DNA of 64,000 nt from Peromyscus leucopus (GCF_004664715.2 NC_051065.1:150370826-150434825); one strand, 5' to 3'. Positions 1 through 26,680 are shown, numbered from the stretch's first letter. A program made the numbers and translations. Notes: a model not told the origin generated them from the letters alone.

Positions 1-145
1 CTCAGCACACACATCAGGTAGGGCTCAGTTAACCTGTCATTACCAGCTCCAAGACTTCTGATGCCTTCTTCTGGCCTTTGCAGGCACCAGCCCATATGGC
101 ATATACTCACATAGACAGACATACAAACAAATAAAAATAAGCCTT

Positions 146-500
146 GGGCCAGATGTGGTGGCACACGCCTTTAATCTCAGCACTCAAGAGCTGGAGGCAA
201 GCAGGTCTCTGAGAGTTCAAGACCTGTTTTGTTTTGTTTTTAAGATTTATTTATTTATTTATTATGTATACACTGTTCTTCCTGCATGTATGCCTATATA
301 CCAGAAGAGGGCACCAGGTTTCACTACAGATGGTTGTGAGCCACCATGTGGTTGCTGGGAATTGAACTCAGGACCTCTGAAAGAGCAGTCAGTGCTCTTA
401 ACCTCTGAGCCAGTTCTCCAACCCCCAAGGCCTGGTTTATATAGTGAGTTAAAAGATAGCCAGGGCTACATGGTGAGACCCTGTCTCAAAAAAACCAAAA
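146..500 (+). mobile_element. B1 SINE (+) split by a B2-type SINE (-)
   Basis: B1 halves lie at about 146-231 and 426-500. A minus-strand B2-type element occupies about 232-425, with its T-rich end at 226-262. Flanks aagacctg and aaggcctg look like the target duplication. Confidence 0.75.
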
Positions 501-589
501 CCATTTATTTAAAAGATTAAACTTTGGCTGAGTGTTTGATGCTGTAGAATATGGAGCATCTTCCAGTTTATTTCAAGTAATCAATATTG

Positions 590-885
590 TGTGTGTATGC
601 ATGTGTGCGTGTGTGCATGTGCCTGGGCACACGTGCAGAGGCCAGAGAGGACATCAGGCACCCTGCTTTATTGCTCTCTAACTTATCCCCATAAGACAGG
701 GTTTCAGTGAAACTGAAGCTCACTGTTTTGACTAGGCTGGCTGCAAGTGGGCTCCTGGGATCTACCTATTTTTGCTCCCCAGCACTGGGACTACAGGCTG
801 TGCTCAGCTTTGATGTGGGTTCTGAGGTTTAAAGTCATGTTTATGAAGCAGACATGCTTACTCACTGAGCCCTATCCTCAGCACC
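590..885 (-). mobile_element. Old minus-strand SINE (B4/B1-like)
   Basis: It opens with a short alternating TG stretch, has a B1-like middle (gacagggtttcagtg ... ctggctgcaagtgg) and ends actgagccctatcctcagcacc. Diverged; the family is tentative. Confidence 0.5.
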
Positions 886-1149
886 TTGATCAATATTTTA
901 ATTTTATAATCACCAGTGCTGAGAGCACTGCTTTGCATTAATCATTGCTGAGATCACCATTTTCAGAATAAATAAGTGGTACAAACTAGAAGTTATGTTA
1001 AGGGCCATCCTGGAAATTCTAATTCTAAGCCAAAATTCACTTAACAGCTTTTCAAAATGCTCATGTTTTTGTTTTCTATCATTAATCTGTTACATTTCTA
1101 TAAGAATGTAAAACTTCATGTGCACATTAAAAACACCATATCTTGAACC

Positions 1150-1330
1150 TGAGCCAAGGTGTTTCAGGGATTGTTCATTGGCATCACTAGGTGTGTGGCA
1201 AAGTGTAGTCAGATTTTCTGTTTGTCCCTCCTGGCCCCTGGTTGGGACAAATCTCTCACCCACAGTCCCACAGCCTTTTATAAGATAATCACACAGAGGT
1301 TTAATATTATTTTTACTTTCTCTTTAAAGA
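1150..1330 (+). mobile_element. LTR-like repeat fragment, copy 1
   Basis: Shares gtgtagtcag, cccacag and ataatcacacagaggttt with the longer repeat at about 1940-2540 in the same orientation. Probably a rodent ERVK-type LTR; the family name is not assigned. Confidence 0.45.
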
Positions 1331-1939
1331 CTTTATTTTTTAAAACTACCTGTTTTTTATATAACTGCATATGTTCCTTTTTCTCTCTCTTTTAAGCCTA
1401 CATACATTTTTACACACATTGTAGCCCGTTAAGAGGTTTATTCCATCTGAATCTGACTTATTGTGAATCTATAATGCTTCTCTGACCAGGAGAGATGTTT
1501 AAATTGTTAAAATGAGTGGCTAATGCTGAAGCAGCAGCTGACTCCGCCCATTTCACCTTTTCAACATGACGGAGGTAATTCACCTCCAGCTCTGGGAGTC
1601 ATGTTCACCCCTGACTCTGGGAAGCAGTGGGTCCATGCCTCCATCCAGCAGCGTGTAGCCCAGAAACCTCTTTTTTTTTTTTTTCTCTCTCTGTACTAGC
1701 AAAAGCTAAATCTACCACACAGTGTGCTGCATGGCTTGGAGACTCCACTGTGTACGGTGGTGGGAATAGGCTCTGCTGCTTAGCTCATGACGGCTGGTGG
1801 CCAGCTCCATCTCACAGGCAGTTGTTAGGAGACAAGTGTCTACGCTAATGCTGGCATGAGACTGTGAGACTAGGAAGCCTAGTGTGGCTCCGTTTCTGTG
1901 CGTTCAGAATTTTAAGCTTTTTTAGGTCTATGTGGATCA

Positions 1940-2117
1940 ATGCCCAATGGTAAGTGCCAAATGTAGTCAGAAAGTTTCTCTGGTCCTGGCCAGGCCTCCT
2001 CAGTCCCATGGCCTGCTTATAAAATAACCACACAGAAGCTTAATATTAATTATAATTGCTTGGCCATTAGCTCAGGCTTATTACTGACTAGCTCTTACAC
2101 TTAAATTAACCCATAAT

Positions 2118-2152
<35 letters not shown>

Positions 2153-2540
2153 CGAGACAGGGTTTCTCTGTGTAGCTTTGCGCCTTTCCTGGGACTCACT
2201 TGGTAGCCCAGGCTGGCCTCGAACTCACAGAGATCCGCCTGGCTCTGCCTCCCGAGTGCTGGGATTAAAGGCGTGTGCCACCACCGCCCGGCTCATAATT
2301 CTTATCTATGTTTAGTCATGTGGTTTGGTACCTTTTCTCAGTTCTGCCTTAATATCTTGCTTCCTCTGTGTCTGGCTGGTGACTCCTGACTAGCCCTTTC
2401 TCTTCCCAGAATTCTCCTTGTCTGCTTGCCCTGCCTATATTTCCTGCCTGGCTACTGGCCAATCAGCATTTTATTTATCAACCAATCAGAGCAACACATA
2501 TTCACAGCATACAGAACGACATCCCACAGCAGCAAAGGCC
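1940..2540 (+). mobile_element. LTR-like rodent repeat, copy 2, split by a young B1
   Basis: Contains ataaccacacagaagctt, cattagctcaggcttatta, ggctggtgactcctgact and gaacgacatcccaca, a pattern I recall from many rodent LTR copies. Interrupted at 2122-2293 by a B1. No open reading frame or internal viral region is visible, so it reads as a solo LTR. Confidence 0.55.
2122..2293 (-). mobile_element. Young B1 SINE (-) with target duplication
   Basis: Poly-T leader, then gagacagggtttctctgtg to ccaccgcccgg. The 10-base duplication cataattctt flanks it at 2112-2121 and 2294-2303. Confidence 0.93.
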
Positions 2541-3258
2541 GATATTGTGTGGTATAACCAGAAACCTTTTACTATTGACACATTTTTTTTCACAACCCCC
2601 ACTCAGTTACACCGCCCCATGTGGGTGCTTGACCACCAGCTTAAGCTGTGGGCTGGAGAAGAGAGAGGTGGTGTGAGCAGACTTGAGGCTAGCCTCAGCT
2701 GTGCTAAGCAGTACTGTGGCTAGTGGAGATAAAGGAGGGCCACTGTAGTGCTGTGGATGCCTGGGGGAGCCTGGCTCACCATGTTCACACGGTACTCACA
2801 GAGGCTGAGTTCACACAGTATGAGAGGCTGCCCACGCTAGAGCCTGGAACTAGATTGCATGGGTGGTAACATCTTTCTGTCTTACCAGAGAAGCCCAGGT
2901 TCAAACCCCAGCACTGCCAGGAATACCCAAGAAGTACTACCTAGGCGTACACTAAGTGAAAGTAAATATTATGGCGGAGTGTAGATTTCTGTCAGGTCAG
3001 CAGTAAAGCATTTGGGGGAGGAGGTATCTTTTCCTAGTCTATGCAAAATCATGGTGTGTGCTGGCCATGAGGTGAAGCAGGCTCAGAAGGAGCCGGCTAA
3101 ATCCACGAGTGACTGGGCATCTGAGGGCGGGGGCTCCACACAGCTCAGATTTACCTGAAGGAAAAAGAGGCCATGCCTGAGCTCCACCCACCCCGCAGAG
3201 CGCACTCGGTTCTGTAAGGACCTACAGCTTCCGACTGTTCTCTCCTCTCTGGCCTCAG

Positions 3259-19114
<15,856 letters not shown>

Positions 19115-20305
19115 CCCCCAGGGACAGCTGCTTCCAGCTCCTTGACTTGCAGTTGACCTCGAGGAGGGAATTACGAGGAACAGAAGCCTCAGCGCTAACT
19201 GCCTTCTCCACCAGGAGCCGTCCCTTCGTGCAGGGACGAGTGCCGAGGCCCCTCTGCCACTCACCGAGTTGACAGATGCACAGGATGGGCAATGAGGTCA
19301 AGAAGAAAACACCTGCTTGAGTACAATACCATCGTGTCCACAAAGGTGCATTCCGAGGCCCCGGCGCTCCTCATGGGGAGTACTGACCATGAACCAGAAA
19401 CTTCAATGGGACAGATTTTATTTGGGGTGGAGGTGTGGGGGGGGATAATTTTTAACAGAGTATGAAGACTTTTGTCTAGACCCAGCGCTGACTGGGAGTG
19501 AAGCTGTGCATAGCCGACCTCAGACCCACTGAGATGCTGGTCCCATGCGGAATACCTCAGCTCCAGGCTCAGTCTGTGCCTTCCAAACAACACACACGTT
19601 TCTCCTGGTAGCCACTGAACAGCTGGCCACCAGCTGGGGTATTAGCCCAACTCCTACAGATGGAGAGTTCTTTAGTGGAAGGCCAACTTGGGCGGCATCT
19701 TCCTTCTGTGACAGGCTGCAGGGTGAGAATGAGTGGGCATGGGCCCATCCTCCCGAGTGTCCGACACGTGGGCTGTGTGGAACCAGGGAGGTCGTGCAGG
19801 CCGAGAAATGCCCCTCCTCCTTTATCTCATCTGCCAGGGAAGACCTGGAGATGATAGGGAGGTGCCACCAAAGGTGGCATGGATAGATAGGCCCTCACCT
19901 GCTTCCTTACGTGAGAATTTGAGGAGGGACTCAAGCAGGGGGAGACAAAAAAGGGAAGAAGACGTATACTGTAAGCTTAGCACTCCTGTGGCCTTGCCTT
20001 CCTGCGGAGAGAGCCCCAGCCTCCTGGCCCTGAGGAGATGAGGAGGTGAAACCCGGCCATCTGATAAGGGGCAGGGTGACATGGGAGGGGGTCAAGGCAG
20101 GAAGAACTGAAAGATGGTGAGTCTCGGGGGACAATAGCCGTAACCTTTTCCGTCTTTGGCTACCCCTTCTGTCCCCTGACGTCACATACTTATCTTGCAC
20201 TAATAGTCCCGTTGCTCCGTGGCTGGGACTTTCTACTGTTGCTGCTGCTGCTCATTCGCCAGTGGTGCGTTGGATGCTCGGGTATTAAACCCAGTCTGTG
20301 AAGAC
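19115..20305 (+). other. B4galnt3: B4galnt3 3'UTR (inferred extent)
   Basis: About 1.2 kb of single-copy sequence follows the TGA. It has no SINE and ends just after an ATTAAA hexamer. The length is in line with my memory of the mammalian transcript. The 3' end is inferred, not observed. Confidence 0.6.
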
Positions 20306-20535
20306 GGCTCAGCGCAGCGAGCGCCCTTGCTGCCTCAAGAAAGGGCTGCACTCCGCAGAGCCGGCCTACCATGCTGTGAACGAAAGCGCAGGCGCGGCAT
20401 TTGGAGCTGCAGGACCCACGTGGTGGGCTCTGTGGGTGCCAAGAACAACCGGTTTGGCACGTGCAAAGTGGGGCCGCCTGGAAACCCCCCCACCGGGCCT
20501 TGGCTCTTTCTCGGCCCGCTCTGGCCTTCTGCCCT
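20200..20535. other. Small CpG-rich patch between the convergent genes
   Basis: This stretch carries roughly twenty CpG dinucleotides in about 300 bases (for example gcgcagcgagcgcc and cgcaggcgcggc) while its surroundings have few. It begins with a short (GCT)n run at about 20235-20250 and overlaps the end of the predicted B4galnt3 3'UTR. Possible identities are an enhancer or antisense promoter, or a relic of older GC-rich exon sequence. No conserved protein is recognised in either strand's open frames. Confidence 0.5.
20284..20289 (+). terminator. Candidate polyadenylation signal of B4galnt3 (ATTAAA)
   Basis: ATTAAA, the commonest variant of AATAAA, is followed within about 15 bases by a short GT-containing stretch (cagtctgtgaag). 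I noticed no AATAAA between the stop codon and this site. A cleavage site near 20305 is inferred. Confidence 0.5.
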
Positions 20536-21087
20536 TTAGAAAGGCACATAGGAAGCAGGCTAGGGCTGCAGTTGGAGAGCTGGAGGGCCAGGCTTCTTTC
20601 TACAGCCGTAGATTCTTGGCATTGTGCTGGAAGGCCAGAGCCAGTCCCAGCCGCCCTCCTGCTCTGTTTCTGAGGACTGGACGCCCCCTGGGCCTTCCCC
20701 CCCACCCCTGCGCATCACCTCCCTCCCAGGTCTAGTGCCTTGTGTTTGATGTCTGTTACCTCCTTACCATCTGCCTTAAGGGAGAGGAGAATGCTGTGGG
20801 GAGGGGGAAGGAAGAGGGCCTAAACTCAGCCTCGTAGGAAACAAAGGCTGTTTTCCTGTTGCCCAAGAGCCAGGGGACGACACTGGACACTTGCGTCCCT
20901 CAGCTGTCTGCCCCATGACAGGCTAAGGACTGCCCGTGGCCTTCCGCCTTGGTGCTTGCCGGCAGAAAGGACAAGCTTCCTGTGTGGCAGTGTGCTTGGG
21001 AGGGACACCGCACTGTCCTGACTCTGTCACGGTCTCAGCAGCCCAGGGGAGTGGAGGTCGCAGCCTCAGCTAGAGAGGCTTCTCCCT

Positions 21088-21215
21088 GCCTGAAGAAGGC
21101 TGGCTGGGGCCGTGCAGCTGTAGTCCCAGCACTCGGGACGTTGAGACACGAAGATCAGGCGTGCAGGGCCAGCCTAGGCTACTTAACAAGACGCTGTCAA
21201 AATTAAATAAATACG
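21088..21215 (+). mobile_element. B1-like SINE (+)
   Basis: gggccgtgcagctgtagtcc, cagcactcgggacgttgag and an A-rich tail (aaaattaaataaat). Confidence 0.7.
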
Positions 21216-21339
21216 AGAAAAATCTTTTCTGAGTGAATTGAAGGTGCCCTATTAATGCTTTGCAAGCATGAGTTGGCTCTCCTAGTTGCCTTCGACCCAG
21301 GCAATTTTTTAATTTTTATTTTTTCAGGATTTTTAAAAA

Positions 21340-21516
21340 ATTTTATTTTATGTTCATTGGTGTTTTACCTGCATGTATGTCTGTGTGAGGGTGTAAGATC
21401 CCCTGGAAATGGAGTTACAGACAGGTGTGAGCCACCATGTGGTTGCTGGGAATTGAACTCAGGACCTCTGGAAGAGCAGCCAGTGCTCTTAAGTGCTGAG
21501 CCATCTCTCCAGCCCC
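21340..21516 (-). mobile_element. B2/B3 SINE (-)
   Basis: ttttattttatgttcattgg to gctgagccatctctccagcc. Confidence 0.85.
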
Positions 21517-21521
21517 TCGAG

Positions 21522-21728
21522 ATTTTATTTTATGTGTATGGATATTTTGCCTGCATGTATATCTGTGCACCATCTGAGTGCCTGGTGCCCATGGAGGCCA
21601 GGAGAGGGCACCGGATCCCCTGGGACTGGAGTTGCCGATGTATGAGTCACCATGCGGGGGCTGGGCATTGAACCCAGATCATCTGGAAGAGCAGGCAGTG
21701 TTAACCACTAAGCCATCTCTCTAGTAAC
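21522..21728 (-). mobile_element. B3 SINE (-)
   Basis: gattttattttatgtgtatg to ccactaagccatctctctag. Follows the previous element directly. Confidence 0.85.
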
Positions 21729-21744
21729 CCCATTAAAAAAAAAG

Positions 21745-21859
21745 TTTTAGACAGGTTTAGTGGTACCTTTAACCCCAGCACTCCAGAGGCAAAGGCAAGT
21801 GGATCTCTGTGAGTTCAAGTCCACCTGGTCTACATAGTTACACGGGTAAGGCCTTATCT

Positions 21860-21912
<53 letters not shown>
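21745..21912 (+). mobile_element. B1 SINE (+) with a ~52-base poly-A tail
   Basis: tggtacctttaaccccagca, ctctgtgagttcaagtccac, ccttatctc, then pure A from about 21861 to 21912. Confidence 0.88.
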
Positions 21913-21914
<2 letters not shown>

Positions 21915-21929
21915 AAAGTTAAACTTTTT

Positions 21930-22060
21930 CATTTCAAGTGTGTGTGGTGTATGCATGCCATGTGCCGGTCGGAGGGCAGCTTTCAGTGGTTGGTTCTCCC
22001 CCACCCCATACCGTATGGAGTCCTCAGGCTTGGCAGCAAGCACCTTTACTCACTGAAAAT
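21930..22060 (-). mobile_element. B-type SINE fragment (-)
   Basis: Ends ggcagcaagcacctttactc then actgaa. Truncated and diverged. Confidence 0.5.
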
Positions 22061-22284
22061 TTGTATTCTTGAAACATTACACCATTAGTGTGAAAAGTAC
22101 AGTAGGTTTATAGTAGAGTCTTTAAAAGTGTATGTGTGTGTTCATCAGTCCAGAGCTCAGTGACCTGTTTGTGCAGATGACAATGATCCCTTTCCAGGAC
22201 ACAGATGACGAGAGCATCCACACACCAACCTGACTCAGAGCCCACGTGACTGAAGACAGCAACACTAACTTGGATTTTCACATC

Positions 22285-22345
22285 TTTATAGATAGATTCC
22301 CATTTTGCAGAAAGGGAAAACTGAGGCTTGGAGCAGAGGGTAGGA
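22285..22345 (-). mobile_element. MIR core fragment (-)
   Basis: cccattttgcagaaagggaa then aactgaggcttggagcag is the MIR complement. Confidence 0.6.
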
Positions 22346-23070
22346 ATGCAGTGGAAGCAGAGTCTGCAGGCCATGTAGACTCTGATTAGCAGACCCAATT
22401 ACTGCTGCTGGAGGAAAGGGTGGCTGTTGCAGAGGCTGAGCTCTGGCCTCCAGACCAAGATGCGATTACATCACCCAGTAAAACTGCACAACTGAATTCA
22501 GGTGCTGTGGGCAGGAAACGGGCATCTTCATTGCTCTTGAAGCTCTCCTGGAGGCTGTGGAAAGTGCTCGTTAGCCTCACCGGTCAGGGACGAAGGCTGA
22601 AGCAGTTCCAGACCCGGTTCCTGCAGGAAAGTAGACAGACAAAAGACAAAGAAAGGGTGGGGCCCAATGAGGCTGCTCCAGGTGCAGTGAGCACAGGGTG
22701 GTGTCATTCAGCAGTCTGCAGCCAGCTCCCAGGGGGCCTTGTGGAGGCTGCCGCTGCCTCGTGCCGTACGGCAGTGTCCAGCACTGTCAAACACCAAGTC
22801 GAAGCCACAGCTCTATCTTTTTCTTGCTAACAGGCCACAACAGCCAAGAACCACATTGGCCTTCCACCCTACCCCCAAAAATCTACCTAAAAAAACGGGC
22901 TGGGTGTGGCACACCTGTCATCCTTGGTTCCATTGGGAGTTTAAGTCTAGCCTGGGTTACAAGAGGCACTCCCTGAAAACAAACAGCAGAAGAACTGAAG
23001 GATCATCACTCCTTCAGAGCAAAGGCCTCGGGGCAGGCCTCACTCGGTTCCCCCTCATGTACGTGTACTG

Positions 23071-23530
23071 ACTTGTGGGAGACTCAATCATGTAACACAT
23101 CACATCACTCATGGTGCATGTACTGTGGGAGACTCATCATGTAACACATCACATCACTCATGGTGCATGTACTGTGGGAGACTCAATCATGTAACACATC
23201 ACATCACTCATGGTGCATGTACTGTGGGAGACTCAATCATGTAACACATCACATCACTCATGGTGCATGTACTGTGGGAGACTCAATCATGTAACACATC
23301 ACATCACTCATGGTGCATGTACTGTGGGAGACTCAATCATGTAACACATCACATCACTCATGGTGCATGTACTGTGGGAGACTCAACTCAATCATGTAAC
23401 ACATCACATCACTCATGGTGCATGTACTGTGGGAGACTCAATCATGTAACACATCACATCACTCATGGTACATGTACTGTGAGAGGCTTACACATGTATC
23501 CCACCATTCATGGTGTATGTACTGTGCAAG
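23071..23530. repeat. Minisatellite, about nine units of 50 bp
   Basis: Units begin actgtgggagactcaatcat and end ctcatggtgcatgt. Four consecutive 50-bp units (23171-23370) are identical. The unit at 23122 lacks one base, the unit at 23371-23425 carries a 5-base internal duplication (actca), and the last unit (23476-23520) is diverged. The array starts with a variant unit at 23071. Homogeneous middle copies with diverged edges are typical of unequal exchange or replication slippage. Confidence 0.95.
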
Positions 23531-23676
23531 GCCTATCAGCCCTTCAAGAACTCCCTTGTCTTAAGGCCTCTAGACCCTCCCCCCTTGGTGTGGGGAGGGA
23601 GAGCCCTCTTACCCCAACTGCCAGAGGCAGAGGTCAGTTGTGAGCCCGTGGATCTCACCTGGGACCTAGGTAGGGA
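23071..23676 (-). other. Ninj2: Probable Ninj2 3'UTR
   Basis: Sequence downstream of the Ninj2 stop on the minus strand. No AATAAA or ATTAAA on that strand was seen between 23676 and about 22000, so the 3' end is unresolved. The nearest ~150 bases after the stop are single-copy; beyond them the minisatellite begins. The assignment is inferred from position. Confidence 0.45.
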
Positions 23677-23843
23677 TTAAACAGGATTGCTGGAGGTCCT
23701 GGCAGCCATGGAGCCTGTCTTGTGTGCCCCGAAAGCAGTGATAAAAATGTTGATGACCACAGTAATGAAGACCAGGGTGGTGGCAGCGTTGTTGAGCTGG
23801 TTTAGACGCCATTGGTTTGCTACCTCATTCAGGTTCAGCCTGG
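23677..23843 (-). CDS. Ninj2: Ninj2 last coding exon: loop, second membrane helix, C-terminus
   Basis: Read on the minus strand, acceptor cctccacag-like sequence (tctccacag) precedes base 23843, and the stop TAA is at 23679-23677. The exon encodes RLNLNEVANQWRLNQLNNAA, then the second hydrophobic helix and FGAHKTGSMAARTSSNPV. Its 54 whole codons match the length of the human exon. Confidence 0.97.
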
Positions 23844-24518
23844 CTGTGGAGACAAGGGGATCCGGGTGGGTCGCGGGTGGATCTGGCGGGGCTGAAGCCT
23901 GGAGCTTCCCTGTCTCCACCCATGAATTTGGAGACAGCTTGAGAGACCCACCAGGAAGAAATCACTGGCCTGAAATGTGCTTGAGTCTCCTGAGCAGCAC
24001 ATGAGGCATCACACATGTGCGTCACAGAAAGGGGATTGGGAGCCAAAGTATCATCTAAGAGGGAGGCTGCTTGCTGTATAGAAGACTGCCACCAGCTAGT
24101 GGGTCAGTCAGTCAGCAGCCATGGGATATGAGGAGAAAGAGGTGCCCTCACTGTAGTATATGTTACTTGGGAGCTATAGAGAGGGCTGGCTCCGTTAGGT
24201 GTCTAGAACGTTTCATGTGGGATGCAGGGGCCTTTCCTACCACCAGGGGGCACCAAGGCAGAGTGACTGCAGGCTGGGCTCCTTACCAATGACCACGAGA
24301 AGAATGCCAATGACTACTTGCAGAATCAGAGAGATGCTGAGGAGGGTGATGAGGGTGGTGTAGTACTCTAAGGAAGACCCCTGCTCCAGCACCACTTTCA
24401 GACGCGTGGCATTGGACATAAAGAGCGCCACATCCAGCATGCTCTCTGCCACACTCTTCTTGGTGGCATAGTGGTTCAAATTGAGAGGCTGGTTCCCTCG
24501 GGGGTTGGCATGCCGGTG
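23677..24518 (-). CDS. Ninj2: Ninj2, two coding exons (gene overview)
   Basis: Ninjurin-2, a small plasma-membrane protein of the ninjurin family, described as a homophilic adhesion molecule induced in Schwann cells after nerve injury. Exons 24287-24518 and 23677-23843 join in phase 1 (a split Ala codon) and give 132 residues. The human protein is 142, so about 11 N-terminal residues are missing. Visible parts are the conserved amphipathic region (NHYATKKSVAESMLDVALF), a first membrane helix (TTLITLLSISLILQVVIGIL), a short RLNLNE loop, and a second helix (TTLVFITVVINIFITAFGA). The gene faces B4galnt3 tail to tail, as in other mammals. Confidence 0.96.
24287..24518 (-). CDS. Ninj2: Ninj2 internal exon: amphipathic region and first membrane helix
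   Basis: The minus-strand acceptor ctcttacag lies at 24519-24527 and the donor gtaagg at 24286-24281. The 232-base exon starts in phase 0 and ends with one base of a split Ala codon. It encodes HRHANPRGNQPLNLNHYATK, then VAESMLDVALFMSNATRLKV and the first membrane helix. The sequon SNATRL could be glycosylated, if exposed. Confidence 0.96.
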
Positions 24519-25122
24519 CTGTAAGAGAGGAGATTCTGTTAAAGGGGCCGTGAGGGATTGGAAAGAAGACAGGGGCTTTAATACACTTCCCAAAGGAGAT
24601 GGAATGTCCTCTTGGGTGACAGTGATGCCTCCCTGCTCAGCTTATGACCTGAAACCAATGAAGGGTTGGATGGACGAGCAGGTGATAGTAGATGGACTGT
24701 TGGATGAATGAATTGGTGGCGGCAACCTCTTTGGACTGCTAAGCTCCGAATTGATTAATGCTGCATTGTGCTATCCATTTCACAGAGAGTCACTAGTTCC
24801 TCACACCTTCACATAGTCAGATGAAGAGAGGCAACTGAAGGAGGTCTGAGGGCTGAGTGAAAGGGAAATGACACTTCCTCTGGAATGGCTGACCCTACCC
24901 TAGCCAGTGCCTAGATCAAGAGTTCTAGAGCCTCAACCCCACTCCAGCATGCCCTGATTGGCAAACATGGGCTGTTAAAAAACTCATGTTCACAGCAATG
25001 CATACTAGTTGAAAGCTCTTAATTTTAAAAATTGGTTTTGGGAGACTGGGGATGTAGCTCAGTAACACAGTGCTTCACAGCATGCCCAGGCCCTAGTTTC
25101 AATTCTTGCCCTGCTGAAATAA

Positions 25123-25163
<41 letters not shown>
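25123..25163 (+). repeat. (ATT)n microsatellite
   Basis: About 13 ATT units at the T-rich end of the B1 that follows. Confidence 0.96.
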
Positions 25164-25312
25164 GTTTTTTGAGACAAGGTTTCTCCATGTAGTTTTGGTG
25201 CCTGTCCTGAATCTTGCTCTGTAAACCAGGCTGACCTGGAACTCACAGAGATCCACCTGGCTCTGCCTCCCAAGTGCTGGATTAAAGGCGTGTGCCACCA
25301 CTGCCTGGCCTA
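25164..25312 (-). mobile_element. B1 SINE (-)
   Basis: gagacaaggtttctccatg to gtgtgccaccactgcctgg. Confidence 0.88.
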
Positions 25313-25624
25313 AATTATTATTTTTTTATTATTTTAAATACAATTATTTTTGGGGTATAAAATAAAGATCTTGTTCTCCCTAAGCCACTAATTCCAAAAG
25401 ATGAAACCATAATATAGGCCATATATCAATCTCTGACTTAGACCAGGAAAGTCAGAGGGGATGCTACAGGATCTCTGTAGTCACTCAAGAGAACTTGGGA
25501 GATCAATTTGGCAATGGTGCTTCGGGCATATGGAGCTAGAAGATACCAGAAGCAGGAAGACTATTGTGGTGTGATCTCATAAGGCATGACGGTGACCACC
25601 TGTAATCCTAGAACTAGGTAGGCA

Positions 25625-25860
25625 GGGTGTCTTAGGTTTCTATTGCTGTAAAGAGACACCATGACCACAGCAACTCTTACAAAGGAAAACATTTAATGGG
25701 GTGGCATACACTTCAGCAACCACATGGTGGCTCAAACCATCTGTAATGAGATCTGGTGCCCTCTTCCGGCCTGCAGGGATATATGTTGGCAGGACACTGT
25801 ATACATAATAAATAAATAAATCTTTAAAACAAAACAAACGAAAAATTAAAAAACCCCACA
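25625..25860 (+). mobile_element. Older repeat stub joined to a B2 3' half (+)
   Basis: tttctattgctgtaaagaga is the head of the element also seen at 13268. From 25715, aaccacatggtggctcaaac to aataaataaataaatcttta is a 5'-truncated B2. Confidence 0.65.
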
Positions 25861-26167
25861 AGGGTCAGTGAGATGGCTCAGTGGTAAAGGTCCTTGCTTC
25901 AAAGCCTGGCAGCCCAAATTCAATCTCCAGGATGTAGTGCGGGTGGATGGATGATTGGGTGGGCTTGTAGATAAAGGTATGCTGTGCAGGTGTATGGACT
26001 GGGAGGCGTGGATGAGAGAGACAAGTTTCAGGGAGTTTGGATGTTCCTTGTGCTCAGCATGATTCCAGCAAGTTGTTCATATCCTGTCACATCTTCACAT
26101 TACTCAGGTAATTAATTATGTAGAGCACGTTTGAGAAGGAGAAGCCTGTTTGGTCAGAACCTCTGGG

Positions 26168-26290
26168 CTTTAAAGGAAGCCAGATGTGGTAGCTCACATC
26201 TGGAATCCCAGCACTTGAGAAGCTGAGATAGGACAATTGCCATGGATATAAGGCCAGCCTGGGCTAAATTGTGTCTCAAAAATAAACAGG
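26168..26290 (+). mobile_element. B1-like SINE (+)
   Basis: gccagatgtggtagctcaca, cagcacttgagaagctgag, gtgtctcaaaaataaa. Confidence 0.65.
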
Positions 26291-26499
26291 GCTGGCTGGC
26301 TGGCTCCACAAGTAGACATGCTTGCTGCACAAGGCCTGAGGAGTTTGATGTCTGGAACCCACCGTGGAAGGAAAAACCCACTCCTGAAAATTGTCCTGAC
26401 ATCTACACCTGGGCCATGGCAGGCATAATAATAGTAACAAAAATTTAAAACAAACACTAATAAGTATACCCAAGATGTCCTAAAAGTCTATTTGGATTT

Positions 26500-26625
26500 G
26501 AACACGGTGGCTCAGGTCTACAATCCCAATATTTAGGAAGCTGAAATATAGGCTCACTTGAAATTCAAGGCCAGCCTGTGCTACATACAAAGAGGCCCTG
26601 CCTCCACAAAGAAACAAAAAACTGC
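26500..26625 (+). mobile_element. Old B1-like SINE (+)
   Basis: cggtggctcaggtctacaat, caaggccagcctgtgctac, ccctgcctccacaaag. Confidence 0.6.
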
Positions 26626-26679
26626 ACACACACATTCAAACCCTCTATTTTTGTTTTGGGTTTGTTCTGGTTTGGTTTT

Positions 26680-26680
<1 letters not shown>

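Larger units (their letters stand above)
1..3258 (+). other. B4galnt3: B4galnt3 intron upstream of the first visible exon
   Basis: No exon matching the PA14 region was recognised. The stretch holds SINEs at about 146-500, 590-885 and 2122-2293, and LTR-like sequence from about 1150 to 2540. The rest (886-1150 and 2560-3258) looks single-copy. Confidence 0.6.

Noticed and set aside
3159..3258. 5' extension of the first visible exon to a cag at 3198 or beyond
   Set aside because: The frame is open from 3159, but protein similarity begins at 3259 just after a strong pyrimidine tract and ag.
20190..20735. Open frames of 171 (-) and 145 (+) residues in the CpG patch
   Set aside because: GC-rich DNA lacks stops by chance; neither frame resembles a known protein, and the two overlap in opposite strands.
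23071..23530. Possible CRISPR-like array
   Set aside because: Units are contiguous with no unique spacers, and the DNA is mammalian.
23260..23643. 127-residue repeat protein frame over the minisatellite
   Set aside because: The unit is 50 bp, not a multiple of three, so a real repeat protein would not be maintained; it is a by-product of the array.
24237..24593. 118-residue Ninj2 frame starting at an ATG near 24593
   Set aside because: The part upstream of 24518 crosses a clear acceptor and does not resemble the ninjurin N-terminus, so it is read as intron.
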